Below, in pieces: positions 24,471 through 36,225 of a DNA stretch of 64,000 bases (its first letter is position 1; each line of letters opens with the position of its first letter). The notes under the pieces were generated by a model, which worked only from the letters and a program-made list of their open reading frames with translations, did not search any database and was not told the DNA's origin. This DNA is from Acanthacorydalis orientalis (taxonomy: Eukaryota; Arthropoda; Insecta; Megaloptera; Corydalidae). The stretch lies in assembly GCA_034766995.1 (NCBI GenBank), contig CM068320.1, positions 22,274,812 to 22,338,811 of the forward strand, given 5' to 3'. The position numbers and the translations under genes are program-made.

Positions 24471-25215
24471 TGAGGTCAGACAATTAAGTAATGCGACAAA
24501 ATTCAAAAATCGAGTATATTTAAAAATTAAGGTACATCGCTGCGATCCCCTTCAAAGTAGTCTCCTCCCGCATCTATACACTTATTCCAGCGAGTTTTCC
24601 AGTTTTAGTAACAATTCTGGAACACTTCTTGTGGGACCTCTCCGAGTACCCCGTCACAGATTCTTGGATATCATCAACGGAGTCAAAATGTCGACCTTTG
24701 ACGAATTATTTCATATGGGGGAATAGGAAAAAGTCGCAGGGTGACATGTCCGGTGAATAGAGCAGTTGTGGTAACGTTGCGATGCCTTTAGACGCCAAAA
24801 ACTGAGAGACACTGAACGCACTGTGACAGGGAGCATTGTCGTGATGCAGAACCCAAGTCTTCGCGATCTCTGGACGCACTCTGAGCACCCTTTTTCGTAA
24901 TTTTTCGACCACATTGCGGTAGAATACTTGATTTACGGTTTGTCCAGGTGGTACGAACTCTTTGTGAACCACCCCTTTGCTGTCGAAGAAGCAAAACAAC
25001 ATGGTATTCACTTTGGACTTGCTCATTCTCGCCTTCTTTGGACTTGGTGCTCAAGGGGACAGCCACTGTTGGCTTTGTCGTTTAGTTTCGGGGTCATATT
25101 GAAAGAACCAACTTTCATCACAAGTAATAACTCGATCGAGAAGAGTAGGATCACTTTCAACCTGCTCGAGACAATCTTGAGCGATGTTGCTCTAAATTTC
25201 TCTGTTCCATTTTCG
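24471..25215 (-). pseudogene. mariner (DD34D) transposase remnant, N-terminus missing
   Basis: Reading the minus strand from about 25200: LEQVESDPTLLDRVITCDESW with the first catalytic Asp, FFQYDPETKRQSQQW, an in-frame TGA, then a 106-codon open frame (25026-24706) with FFDSKGVVHKEFVPPGQTVN, HHDNAPCH (second catalytic Asp) and [14 protein letters not shown] (third). The second-to-third spacing is 34 residues, the mariner DD34D signature. After FLFPHMK a TAA interrupts; the sequence continues [19 protein letters not shown], then a one-base shift, then [26 protein letters not shown] and a stop. The helix-turn-helix N-terminus is not found upstream. Near 24471 TGAGGTCAGACAATTAAG is a probable terminal repeat; its partner is absent. 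Dead, 5'-truncated copy. Confidence 0.93.
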
Positions 25216-25486
25216 TGACATGCACTACTCGCGTGTTGTTACAAAACACTAAACAGCTGGCGAAGAAATGATCGTACGAGGGTGGTCAAGGTCTCAATCG
25301 AGTGAGTAGGGATCTGCTATTACGGTGGCGGAGTTACAGGTTCGCAGTGTTATTTGTTTTCATTCATTTTTTTTAATTTTATGCAAATTATCGTTTATCT
25401 TAAAATAATTGCATTGTTCAAATACTAATTTGAGTGTAACACCTTTCATTTAATTTTAATTCATTGTAAGAGTGGATTTAGATATT
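25216..25486. other. Spacer between mariner remnant and satellite array
   Basis: A moderate-GC segment (25216-25350) of unknown origin, then AT-rich sequence up to the first satellite monomer. Confidence 0.5.
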
Positions 25487-28400
25487 TCACTTATGGCCGA
25501 AAAACTGGTTGAAAAATGAGTTTTTTGAGCAAAATAACGTATTTTTTGAAAATAAACGAATCGAATTGCACACCACGAGATAGATAATTTCAAGACGCAT
25601 CTAACGATGTACGACATTACCCATTTCGCACTTAATTCCGACTACTTATAGCCGGAAAACTGGTTGAAAAATGGGTTTTTTGGGCCAAATTAGGCCATTT
25701 TGGCAAATAATCCAATCGAATCGCACACCACGTGATAGATAATTTCAAGACGCATCTAACGTTGTACGATATTACCCATTTCGCACATAATTTCGTTTAC
25801 TTATAGCCGAAAAACTGGTTGAAAAATGGGTTTTTTGGGCCAAATAAGGCGATTTTGGCAAATAATCAGATCGAGTCGCACACCACGTGATAGATAATTT
25901 CAAGACGCATCTAACGATGTACGACATTACCCAATTCGCACTTAATTTCGTTTACTTTAAGCCGAAAAACTGGTTGAAAAATGGGTTGTTGGGCCAAATA
26001 AGGCGATTTTGGCAAATAATCGAATCGAATCGCACACCACGTGATAGATAATTTCAAGACGCATCTAACGATGTACGACATTACCCATTTTTCACATAAT
26101 TTCGACTACTTATAGCCGAAAAACTGGTTGAAAAATGGGTTTTTTGGGCCAAATAAGGCCATTTTGGCAAATAATCCAATCGAATCGCACACCAGGTGAT
26201 AGATAATTTCAAGACGCATCTAACGATGAAGGACATTACGCATTTTGCACATAATTTCGACTACTTATAGCCAAAAAACTGGTTGAAAAATGGGTTTTTT
26301 GGGCAAAATAAGGCCATTTTGGCAAATAATCTGACCAAATCGCACACCACGTGATAGATAATTTCAAGACGCATCTAACGATGTACGACATTACCCATTT
26401 CGCACATAATTTCGTTTACTTATAGCCGAAAAACTGGTTGAAAAATGGGTTTTTTGGGCAAAATAAGGCGATTTTGGCAAATAATCGGATCGAATCACAA
26501 AACACGTGATAGATAATTTCAAGACGCATCTAACGATAAAGGACATTACCCATTTCGCACTTAATTTCGACTACTTATAGCCGAAAAACTGGTTGAAAAA
26601 TGGGTTTTTTGGGCCAATTAAGGCCATTTTGGCAAATAATCCAATCGAATCGCACACCAAGTGATAGATAATTTCAAGACACATCTAACGATGTACGACA
26701 TTACCAATTTCGCACTTAATTTCGACTACTTATAGCCGAAAAACTGGTTGAAAAATGGGTTTTTTGGGCCAAATAAGGCCATTTTGGCAAATAATCCAAT
26801 CGAATCTCACACCACGTGATAGATAATTTTAAGGCGTATCTAACGATATAGGACATTACCCATTTCGCACATAATTTCGTTTACTTATAGCCGAAAAACT
26901 GGTTGAAAAATGGGTTTTTTGGGCCAAATAAGGCGATTTTGGCAAATAATCAGATCGAGTCGCACACCACGTGATAGATAATTTCAAGACGCATATAACA
27001 ATGTACGACATTACCCAATTCGCACTTAATTTCGTTTACATATAGCCGAAAAACTGGTTGAAAAATGGGTTTTTTGGGCAAAATAAGGCGATTTTGGCCA
27101 ATAATCGGATCGAATCGCACACCACGTGATAGATAATTTCAAGACGCATCTAACGATGTACGACATTACCCAATTCGCACTTAATTTCGACTACTTATAG
27201 CCGAAAAACTGGTTGAAAAATGGGTTTTTTGGGCAAAATAAGGCCATTTTGGCAAATAATCTGACCAAATCGCACGCCACGTGATAGATAATTTCAAGAC
27301 GCATCTAACGATGTACGACATTACCCAATTCGCACTTAATTTCGTCTACTTATAGCCGAAAAACTGGTTAAAAAATGTTTTTTTTGGGCCAAATAAGGCG
27401 ATTTTGGCCAATAATCAGATCGAATCGCACACCAAGTGATAGATAATTTCAAGACGCATCTAACGATGTACGATATTACCCAATTCGCACTTAAATTCGA
27501 CTACTTATAGCCGAAAAACTGGTTGGAAAATGTTTTTTTTGGGCCAAATAAGGCTATTTTGGCCAATAATCTGACCAAATCGCACACCACGTGATAGATA
27601 ATTTCAAGACGCATCTAACGATGTACGACATTACCCAATTCGCACTTAATTTCGACTACTTATAGCCGAAATACTGGTTGGAAAATGTTTTTTTTGGGCC
27701 AAATAAGGCTATTTTGGCCAATAATCTGACCATATCGCACACCACGTGATAGATAATTTCAAGACGCATCTAACGATGTACGACATTACCCAATTCGCAC
27801 TTAATTTCGACTACTTATAGCCGTAAAACTGGTTGGAAAATGTTTTTTTTGGGCCAAATAAGGCTATTTTGGCCAATAATCTGACCATATCGCACACCAC
27901 GTGATAGATAATTTCAAGACGCATCTAACGATGTACGACATTACCCAATTCGCACTTAATTTCGTCTACTTATAGCCGAAAAACTGGTTAGAAAATGTTT
28001 TTTTTGGGCCAAATAAGACGATTTTGGCCAATAATCAGATCGAATCGCACACCAAGTGATAGATAATTTCAAGACGCATCTAACGATGTACGATATTACC
28101 CAATTCGCACTTAAATTCGACTACTTATAGCTGAAAAACTGGTTGAAAAATGGGTTTTTTGGGCAAAATAAGGCCATTTTGGCAAATAATCTGACCAAAT
28201 CGCACACCACGTGATAGATAATTTCAAGACGCATCTAACGATGTACGACATTACCCAATTCGCACTTAATTTCGTCTACTTATAGCCGAAAAACTGGTTA
28301 GAAAATGTTTTTTTTGGGCCAAATAAGGCGATTTTGGCCAATAATCAGATCGAATCGCACACCTCGTGATAGATAATTTCAAGACGCATCTAACGATGTA

Positions 28401-31360
28401 CGACATTACCCATTTCGCACTTAATTTCGACTACTTATCCCCGAAAAACTGGTTGAAAAATGGGTTTTTTGGGCAAAATAAGGCGATTTTGGCAAATAAT
28501 CGGATCGACTCGCACATCACGTGATAGATAAATTTAAGACGCATCTAACGATGTACGACATTACCCATTTCGCACATAATTTCGTTTACTTATAGCCGAA
28601 AAACTGGTTAAAAAATGGGTTTTTTGGGCCAAATAAGGCGATTTTGGCAAATAATCAGATCGAGTCGCACACCACGTGATAGATAATTTCAAGACGCATC
28701 TAACGATGTATAACATTACCCAATTCGCACTTAATTTCGTCTACTTATAGCCGAAAAACTGGTTGAAAAATGGTTTTTTGGGGCAAAATAAGGCTATTAT
28801 GGCAAATAATCGGATCGAATCGCACACCACGTGATAGATAATTTCAAGACGCATCTAACGATGTACAACATTACCGATTTCGCACTTAATTTCGACTACT
28901 TATAGCCGAAAAACTGGTTGAAAAATGGGTTTTTTGGGCAAAATAAGGCCATTTTGGCCAATAATCAGATCGAATCGCACACCAAGTGATAGATAATTTC
29001 AAGACGCATCTAACGATGTACGACATTACCCAATTCGCACTTAATTTCGTCTACTTATAGCCGAAAAACTGGTTAGAAAATGTTTTTTTTGGGCCAAATA
29101 AGGCGATTTTGGCTAATAATCAGATCGAATCGCACACCTCGTGATAGATAATTTCAAGACGCATCTAACGATGTACGACATTACCCATTTCGCACTTAAT
29201 TTCGACTACTTATACCCGAAAAACTGGTTGAAAAATGGGTTTTTTGGGCAAAATAAGGCGATTTTGGCAAATAATCGGATCGACTCGCACATCACGTGAT
29301 AGATAAATTTAAGACGCATCTAACGATGTACGACATTACCCATTTCGCACTTAATTTCGTTTACTTATAGCCGAAAAACTGGTTGAAAAATGAGTTTTTT
29401 GGGCAAAATAAGGCCATTTTGGCAAATAATCTGACTAAATCGCACACCACGTGATAGATAATTTGTAGACGCATATAACTATGTATGACATTACCCAATT
29501 CGCACTTAATTTCGTTTACTTATAGCCGAAAAACTGGTTGAAAAATGGGTTTTTTTGGCAAAATAAGGCCATTTTGGCAAATAATCTGACCAACTTGCAC
29601 ACACATGATAGATAATTTCAAGATGCATCTAACGATGTACGACATTACCCAATTCGCACTTAATTTCGACTACTTATAGCCGAAAAACTGGTTGAAAAAT
29701 GGGTTTTTTGGGCAAAATAAGGCGATTTTGGCAAATAATCGGATCGACTCGCACATCACGTGATAGATAATTTCAAGACGCATCCAACGATATACGACAC
29801 TACCCATTTCGCACTTAATTTCGACTACTTATAGCCGAAAAACTGGTTGGAAAATATTTTTTTTTGGGCCAAATAAGGCGATTTTGGCAAATAATCGGAT
29901 CGAATCGCACACCACGTGATAGATACTTTAAAGCGTATCTAACGATATAGGACATTACCCATTTCGCACATAATTTCGTTTACTTATAGCCGAAAAACTG
30001 GTTGAAAAATGGGTTTTTTTGGCAAAATAAGGCCATTTTGGCAAATAATCGGATCGAGTCGCACACCACGTGATAGATAATTTCAAGACGCATCTAACGA
30101 TGTACGACATTACCCATTTCGCACTTAATTTCGACTACTTATAGCCGAAAAACTGGTTAAAAAATGGGTTTTTTGGGCAAAATAAGGCCATTTTGGCAAA
30201 TAATCTAATCGATTCGCACACCACGTGATAGATAATTTCAAGACGCATCTAACGATGTACGATATTACCCAATTCGCACTTAATTTCGACTACTTATAGC
30301 TGAAAAACTGGTTGAAAAATGGGTTTTTTGGGCAAAATAAGGCGATTTTGGCAAATAATCGGATCGACTCGCACATCACGTGATAGATAAATTTAAGACG
30401 CATCTAACGATGTCTGACATTACCCATTTCGCACATAATTTCGTTTACTTATAGCCGAAAAACTGGTTGGAAAATATTTTTTTTTGGGCCAAATAAGGCG
30501 ATTTTGGCAAATAATCGGATCGAATCGCACACCACGTGATAGATAATTTCAAGACGCATCTAACGATGTACGACATTACCCATTTCGGACACAATTTCGT
30601 TTACTTATAGCCGAAAAACTGGTTGAAAAATGGGTTTTTTGGGCAAAATAAGGCGATTTTGGCAAATAATCGGATCGAATCGCACACCAGGTGATAGATA
30701 ATTTCAAGACGTATCTAACGATGTACGACATTACCCATTTCGCACTTAATTTCGAGTACTTATGGCCGAAAAACTGGTTGAAAAATGGGTTTTTTGGGCA
30801 AAATAAGACCATTTTGGCAAATAATCCAATCGATTCGCACACCACGTGATAGATAATTTCAAGACGCATCTAACGATGTACGATATTACCCAATTCGCAC
30901 TTAATTTCGACTACTTATAGCTGAAAAACTGGTTGAAAAATGGGTTTTTTGGGCAAAATAAGGCGATTTTGGCAAATAATCGGATCGACTCGCACATCAC
31001 GTGATAGATAAATTTAAGACGCATCTAACGATGTATGACATTACCCATTTCGCACATAATTTCGTTTACTTATAGCCGAAAAACTGGTTGAAAAATGGGT
31101 TTTTTGGGCAAAATAAGGCGATTTTGGCCAATAATCGGATCGAATCTCAAACCACGTGATAGATAATTTCAAGACGCATCTAACGATATACGACATTACC
31201 CATTTCGCACTTAATTTCGAGTACTTATAGCCGAAAAACTGGTTGAAAAATGGGTTTTTTGGGCAAAATAAGGACATTTTGGCAAATAATCGCACACCAC
31301 GTGATAGATAATTTTAAGGCGTATCTAACGATATACGATATTACCTTTTTCGCACTTAAT
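25487..31360. repeat. 155-bp satellite array 1
   Basis: About 38 head-to-tail copies of a 155-bp monomer. Recognisable blocks within each unit, in order: GACTACTTATAGCCGAAAAA, CTGGTTGAAAAATGGG, a T-run with GGGC(C/A)AAATAAGG, ATTTTGGCAAATAATC, CGCACACCACGTGATAG, AATTTCAAGACGCATCTAAC and GATGTACGACATTACC. Typical variants here are GGGCCAAATAAGG, GGCGATTTTGG and AATCAGATCGAGTC. The first unit is the most diverged (AATGAGTTTTTT, GAAAATAAACGAATCGAATT, CACGAGATAG). The array ends in mid-monomer at CGCACTTAAT. A 5-monomer block is repeated at a 775-bp offset (28274 and 29049). No coding capacity; two minus-strand frames at 30576-31295 are periodic artefacts. Confidence 0.98.
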
Positions 31361-31432
31361 TATTTATTAATATTTCTTCTTTAATTATTTATTAATATTC
31401 TTATTATTTATTAATATTTCCTTTTTATTTAT
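31356..31432. repeat. Short AT-rich tandem repeat at the satellite edge
   Basis: Three copies of a 23-25 bp unit with core ATTATTTATTAATATT sit immediately at the point where satellite array 1 stops. Confidence 0.8.
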
Positions 31433-31919
31433 TTACTTTTGTAAATTTTTAATAGTTTGAAATGAATGACATAGATTGTATGCATAAAATATCGTAAATT
31501 GTATTTATGTATTTTGTTTTCGTCCATTAATGAAATTGTTATATAAAGAATATAAAAATGTTTTCAGATGTTATTCGAAGAAGATGAATATCTAGAATTG
31601 AAATAAGACTATCAAGATTTACCAATATGAGATCTGCTCCGTTTGTTTCCATTACGGATGACAGCATTGCAGAATCAAGGAACTTATTTATATTTATAGT
31701 TATAGTTATTAATTATAATAATTTATTATTATTAACACAAATATTTCCATATATTTGGTAAAAAAATTGTGATATTCGAATAATAGTGTATTGATTGCAA
31801 CATCAATTTTTCTATAAGAGCAAAATTTTAGTAGCATTGACAATGAATTGTTCATTTCAATGATTCTATTTTAACTATTTGTTAAAACGAAAAGTAAATT
31901 TCAAAAATTTAGATTCTCT
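31433..31919. other. AT-rich non-coding stretch
   Basis: Nothing recognised. Confidence 0.5.
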
Positions 31920-33800
31920 TTTAAAGTTCATAAGTAAAAGAAAATTGTGTAGTATTTTGAAGATAAGTTAATCGAAATGATATATTTTATTATTACATAA
32001 ATGAAAAAGTGCATTCATAAATAAAAGAAAATTGTAAATTATTTAAAGATAAATTAATAAAGTAGTATATTTAGTTCTTCTACATTAAAGAAAAAATAAG
32101 TTCATATAAAATAAAAAAAGCAATCGGTTTTGCTATGCAAATTTTTTTTTCTAAAATAGTTTATAAATAAAATGTGAAAACAAATTGAAGTTTATAAATA
32201 ATAGAAAAATTGTAATGATTCCTCAAGATTAATTTATACGATTGGTAAAATTTAAAATATTTGTTTATTTAATAAGTATTTAATGATTTCTTAATCATTT
32301 CTTTTGATTTATGAACTTTTTAAATTTCTTATTTGTATGTAAAATGTTCTCGATGCTCATTAACTGATAGAAAATTACAAATTAATTATTTTTTATAAAT
32401 CATATGATAGTTAATATTTAAATGCTATTTTTCTATTAAACATGAATTAAATTTCATATCGATACATTAATTAGGAATCATTTCTAATGATCATTAGAAA
32501 TTTGAAAGTAATTTTTATAGTTTAATGATTTTTATATATTGTTTACTTATTCTTTTAACTATGAACTTTTAATGTAATGTTTTGTCAATGCACGTAACTA
32601 ATAGAAGATTTGAAATGAATTATTTTTTAAAGATTAAATAAATGCTCATTTTCTATTAAACATGAATAAAATTTAAGTCATGAACTTTTTCAATTTTTTA
32701 TTTCGATAAACACATTAATTATTACAAATGATTTATGTATTACCGATAAAATAATAGTTGATAATATATGAATATTTTTTATTTAATATGAATTAAATTT
32801 TATATCAATGCAACAATTACAATGCTTTTTAATGATATTTAAATAGTTACAAATAATTTCTACATTAAATAATACTGGTACTCTTAACACTCAGTACTCT
32901 TAACACTTTCTTTAATACTGAAATTGTTAAAATTTCTTATTTCTATATGAAATTAAGTATCGGTAAAGTTCATAAATGTTAGAAATTAATTTTTTAGTAA
33001 GTGAAATAATCATTGTCGAAATGTATATGCTCTTTAATTATTAAATAAGAACTAGGCTTCTTATCAGCTAGGCTTCTACACGTTAAGTACAAATTTTTCT
33101 AATGATTGTCATAAGTAATAGATCGTTACAAATTAACTTTGACAATTCAATTAAAGGTTATACATACCTTTTTACATTTAAATGTTATTTTTTATTAAAT
33201 ATGAACTAAATCACATCCGATATATATTAAATTTGAAACTATCGTAAGTAATAGACAATTAAAAATTTAGATTTTATTTAAGTAAATTAATGAATACAAG
33301 CAATAAAAATCTTCAAATAAATCGTAAGGCGAATGTTTTAATCGAAAATTTTATTTTTTCTGTCTATTATGAAATCGTATTCTAATTCAAATACTAAATT
33401 TTTTCAAACTAAGAATTAAGAAAGTATTTTTTAACTATAATGAAATTGATGTTATTTAAATAGTTTTTTTTAAAAAATGAATTTATTTTCAAATCACTTC
33501 ATTAGTAATCATAAACTTTTAAATTATTTACTTTTCAATTTAATTTCTTTATAAATAATGTAACCATTCTTTTTACAATAATATTTTTTTACATATTAAT
33601 TCAATTTATTATTTTGATATGAAATATTTGTCTTTAAGTAAATTAGGTAATATCGGATAATTGTTAGTTAACGTTTAGCTATTATTTTTTGCTTTAAATA
33701 ATTCTTAAATGAAAACATTTCATAAATAACAGATGGATTTTTTTGTAAGTAAATTAATATTATTTAGATGTATGTTTTAAATATATTCAATTTCATTTCT
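31920..33800. repeat. Highly decayed AT-rich repeat family
   Basis: A motif close to CATAAATAATAGAAAATTG followed by an AAATTAATTTTTTAAAGAT-like block recurs in one orientation at about 31929, 32013, 32187, 32362, 32594, 32964, 33109, 33245 and 33720. A second motif like TTCTATTAAACATGAATTAA recurs between them (for example about 32432, 32651, 32785 and 33190). Spacings of 84, 174 and 175 bp hint at an original unit near 85 or 170 bp. No coding potential. Confidence 0.5.
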
Positions 33801-34304
33801 GTAATAGTGAATACTTTCTATTAGAAGTCAATTTATAGAATCAATATTAATAGGATGCCTTTTTTGTTTAAATATCAAATCGTATTTTTATTTTCTTAAA
33901 TCGATGTTCATATTTAGTAAAATTCATATTGAAATTGTTTTTAGTTATTATTTTATATTAATATTGTCGAGAGTGTGTGTGTATATATATATATATATGT
34001 AAAGTTAACGTACCTGTAAAAGTATGTACAATGTAAATGATTATTTCACACTTATTAAATTCTATATCTATCGAAAATAGAAAAGTGATGTTGTTTACAA
34101 TATCGGTAACTTTCAATGTGCGATATACAATACATATAACTGAAAAATAATTTGTCTTTAAGTATTTGAATCGCTAAAAGTGATCTTTCACCGGATGAAT
34201 ATTTAATGATATTTCCTTTTCTTGTTTTATATCTACAAAAGTTTTCAGAAAGTCAAAACATGTTTAAACACTCTGAGATACGTGTATTTTGAAAAAGTGT
34301 TTGT
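33801..34304. other. AT-rich stretch with (GT)n(AT)n microsatellite
   Basis: No gene seen. The microsatellite spans about 33972-33999. Confidence 0.5.
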
Positions 34305-34480
34305 GTCATTAGCTCGTTTAGCTCGAATCCGACATTTTTGTCTCATTTAATTATATCGGTTCAGGCCGTTTAGTTTCGAATCGTCTCGGGTAGGAGTAGA
34401 TAGTTTAGCTCTAATATATCAGGCAGGTTTTAAAATAGATCGTTTAGATACAAAGACTCTGGTAGGCTTACATTGTTAGC
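34305..34480. repeat. Degenerate short tandem repeat
   Basis: A CGTTTAG(C/T)TC or AGTTTAGCTC motif followed by a variable tail with GGTAGG or GGCAGG recurs about every 40-50 bp. Units are strongly diverged, so the period is approximate. Confidence 0.4.
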
Positions 34481-34930
34481 TACGTGTCTGGCAGGATAGG
34501 GCGTCAGTCGGAACGCCGGTATGTCGTATGAATGTCGTGTGTGTACGAATGTTACGTATGCTCGATTAACATCCGAGAAGTGGTAGTGTGAAGTTTCGAG
34601 ATGTCATCTCCGTCAGTGTTTAATAGATTTCCTGAAAATTTTAATTTATAGTTGTTTTTATCATTACGGTAATATTAAAATAATCAATTTAAACCGCATG
34701 TTTATTTGAAATAAACATTAATCGTTATAAATATGTATTTTTTCGCACATTGTTGTTACTTTTAGCTATGTACTACTGTTATTTTTGTATCTGATTATGG
34801 TAATCATTTAAAACAATGAGTATGTTGATGTTTTAATCAGTAATAAATATCGTGCACCGTAATGTATCTTGCACCATACATCCTTCGTCATCAATATATG
34901 TTATACAGTGAACAGTGTGTTGTAACTTAA

Positions 34931-35035
34931 ACGGACGGTGTGTTATCGTAAGTAAACGGAACTGTGTAAGTAATATAAGTAACAAAAACGGATGGTGTGG
35001 TGCCGTAAGTAACCGAAACGGTGTAGGTATTTTTG
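34931..35035. repeat. Two direct copies of a 57-bp unit
   Basis: ACGGACGGTGTG at 34931 and ACGGATGGTGTG at 34988 each continue into a CGTAAGTAA-type segment and a second CGGAAC/CGAAAC-GTGTA segment. The unit itself looks like two related half-units. Confidence 0.7.
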
Positions 35036-35040
35036 TACGA

Positions 35041-35484
35041 TAAAAGATTACCTGCGACTGATAAACGAAGTAACGATAGTACATTAAACCTTTTCGACTT
35101 ATATATATATAAAATAAAGAATAAAATCGATATCGCAATGTTTTCACTTGTAATTTATATTGTATCGTTAGGCTTTTTATGTTCGTAATCGCAATAAGAT
35201 TCACGAGCATTTCTTAAAATATATCCTTTCCGATTTCAAAATACACATGCGTTTTACTCATATATAAATATATGCGTACTGTGGTCTACGATTTATTTTC
35301 CGATAACTCGTATCGCCTCAGTTATCCAATTCTCTGTCCGATAACGATCGTAATAAGCTCTGTAAGTGCGATAACAGAGTATATAAATCGTATCCGATTA
35401 CGCATGCATATATATCGTAGTCGAGACTTAGACTCCGTTCGACACGTATGTTCTCTCATCCGTAACCCTTATCCGTCTTAAGAA
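35041..35484. other. Unassigned stretch rich in CGATAA/CGTAT motifs
   Basis: No gene recognised. Motifs such as CCGATAAC, GCGATAAC and TATCGTA recur in both orientations between 35270 and 35480, giving a loosely palindromic texture. The 69-codon frame at 35272-35481 and the minus frame at 34833-35210 lack known motifs. Confidence 0.35.
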
Positions 35485-35640
35485 AATTTTCATGGTGGTG
35501 GGGGCGGAGCTCTGGCCGAATTTCCAGGTCACGTGACCAGCGCACTGCGCATGCGCGTGGACTTTTCCCCGAAAAATACTTTAACGTCACGCGGTGACGT
35601 CATCGGCCGCCATCAAAAAACCATGAACTAACACCTTTGA
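35485..35640. promoter_or_regulatory. CpG-rich promoter-like segment
   Basis: An abrupt GC- and CpG-rich block. It holds the perfect 12-bp palindrome GGTCACGTGACC (35527-35538, an E-box), TGCGCATGCGC (35546-35556, the binding motif known for NRF-1-type factors), TGACGTCA (35595-35602, a CRE/ATF palindrome) and GCCGCCATC (35607, YY1/Pho-like core). Four classical promoter motifs within 90 bp is suggestive of a proximal promoter or of a mobile-element promoter. No downstream gene could be identified: the plus frame at 35637-35951 runs through a hairpin and is not convincing. Confidence 0.4.
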
Positions 35641-35689
35641 TCTGGAAGGGGCAAAACGCGCCCCGTCTACCCCTCCACCCCGGTATCCG

Positions 35690-35840
35690 GGCCACGGCCT
35701 CGCCTGAGCGAGGTGGACGGGCCAGGCGGCTTGCCGCGGCCCCGGCTACCCAGCCTCGCTTTTCAAGCGAGGCCGGGCGCCGAGCCGCCTGGCCCGTCCG
35801 CCTCGCTCAGAGCGAGGCGGTCGGGGCCCAGGTACCACGA
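35690..35840. repeat. Very GC-rich nested hairpin
   Basis: Outer arms 35706-35731 and 35783-35808 (26 bp, one mismatch, containing GACGGGCCAGGCGG) enclose a second perfect stem, GCCTCGCTT (35753-35761) with AAGCGAGGC (35765-35773) and a 3-nt loop. Flanking GC-rich sequence adds partial pairing. It would form an exceptionally stable cruciform or RNA hairpin in an otherwise AT-rich region. The frames running across it on both strands are by-products of GC-rich composition. Confidence 0.9.
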
Positions 35841-35928
35841 GGCCATGGTAGACGGCCATTTTTCCTATACAGTACATGTTATTTTTCAAACATATACTGC
35901 CGTATAGGCCTGGACAGACACCTATCTT

Positions 35929-36005
35929 CGGATTCGATTCGAGGACAGTGACCATGCCAGCAATAGTAATTGACGTGTGTGCTATCCACTGCACCACGTC
36001 GTTCT
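35929..36005 (-). other. tRNA-like sequence (pseudo-tRNA or SINE head candidate)
   Basis: On the minus strand the block TGGTGCAGTGGATAGCA matches a tRNA D-arm/A-box (consensus TRGYNNARNNG), and about 45 bp further on TCGAATCGAATCC resembles the T-arm/B-box (GGTTCGANTCC) with two mismatches. Spacing suits a tRNA with a modest variable region. I could not draw a clean acceptor stem or anticodon stem, so a working tRNA is unlikely. A tRNA-derived SINE or a decayed tRNA are the likelier readings. Confidence 0.35.
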
Positions 36006-36100
36006 GACGTAATATAAACTCGGAACTTCCTTTTGTTCTGTTTACTTCAGCCTCAGATAGCACCAGAGCTTCCGATACCACTAGTGCTTCCGATAACTAG

Positions 36101-36128
36101 GTCGGTTCGACGTCACTGTCGAACCGAC
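36101..36128. repeat. Perfect 11-bp hairpin
   Basis: GTCGGTTCGAC (36101-36111) and GTCGAACCGAC (36118-36128) with a 6-nt loop. A weaker GCTGCT/AGCAG dyad follows at about 36138-36154. Confidence 0.9.
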
Positions 36129-36225
36129 AGCACGGACGCTGCTCTTCGACAGCAGTAGAGCGTTTATACCTAACCGCTCTACCTTCATATCTATCTAGTG
36201 ATCTTATCCATGTTATTTATAAGTA

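Noticed and set aside
24928..25218. Plus-strand 96-codon frame over the mariner remnant
   Set aside because: Shadow of the minus-strand transposase remnant with its DD34D motifs.
30576..31295. Two minus-strand frames of 97 and 84 codons in satellite array 1
   Set aside because: Both translate the 155-bp monomer twice with the same peptide; neighbouring monomers have stops in all frames.
35637..36081. Ala/Arg/Pro-rich frames on both strands over the GC hairpin
   Set aside because: GC-rich composition removes stops; the two strands give mirror-like peptides because the sequence is palindromic.
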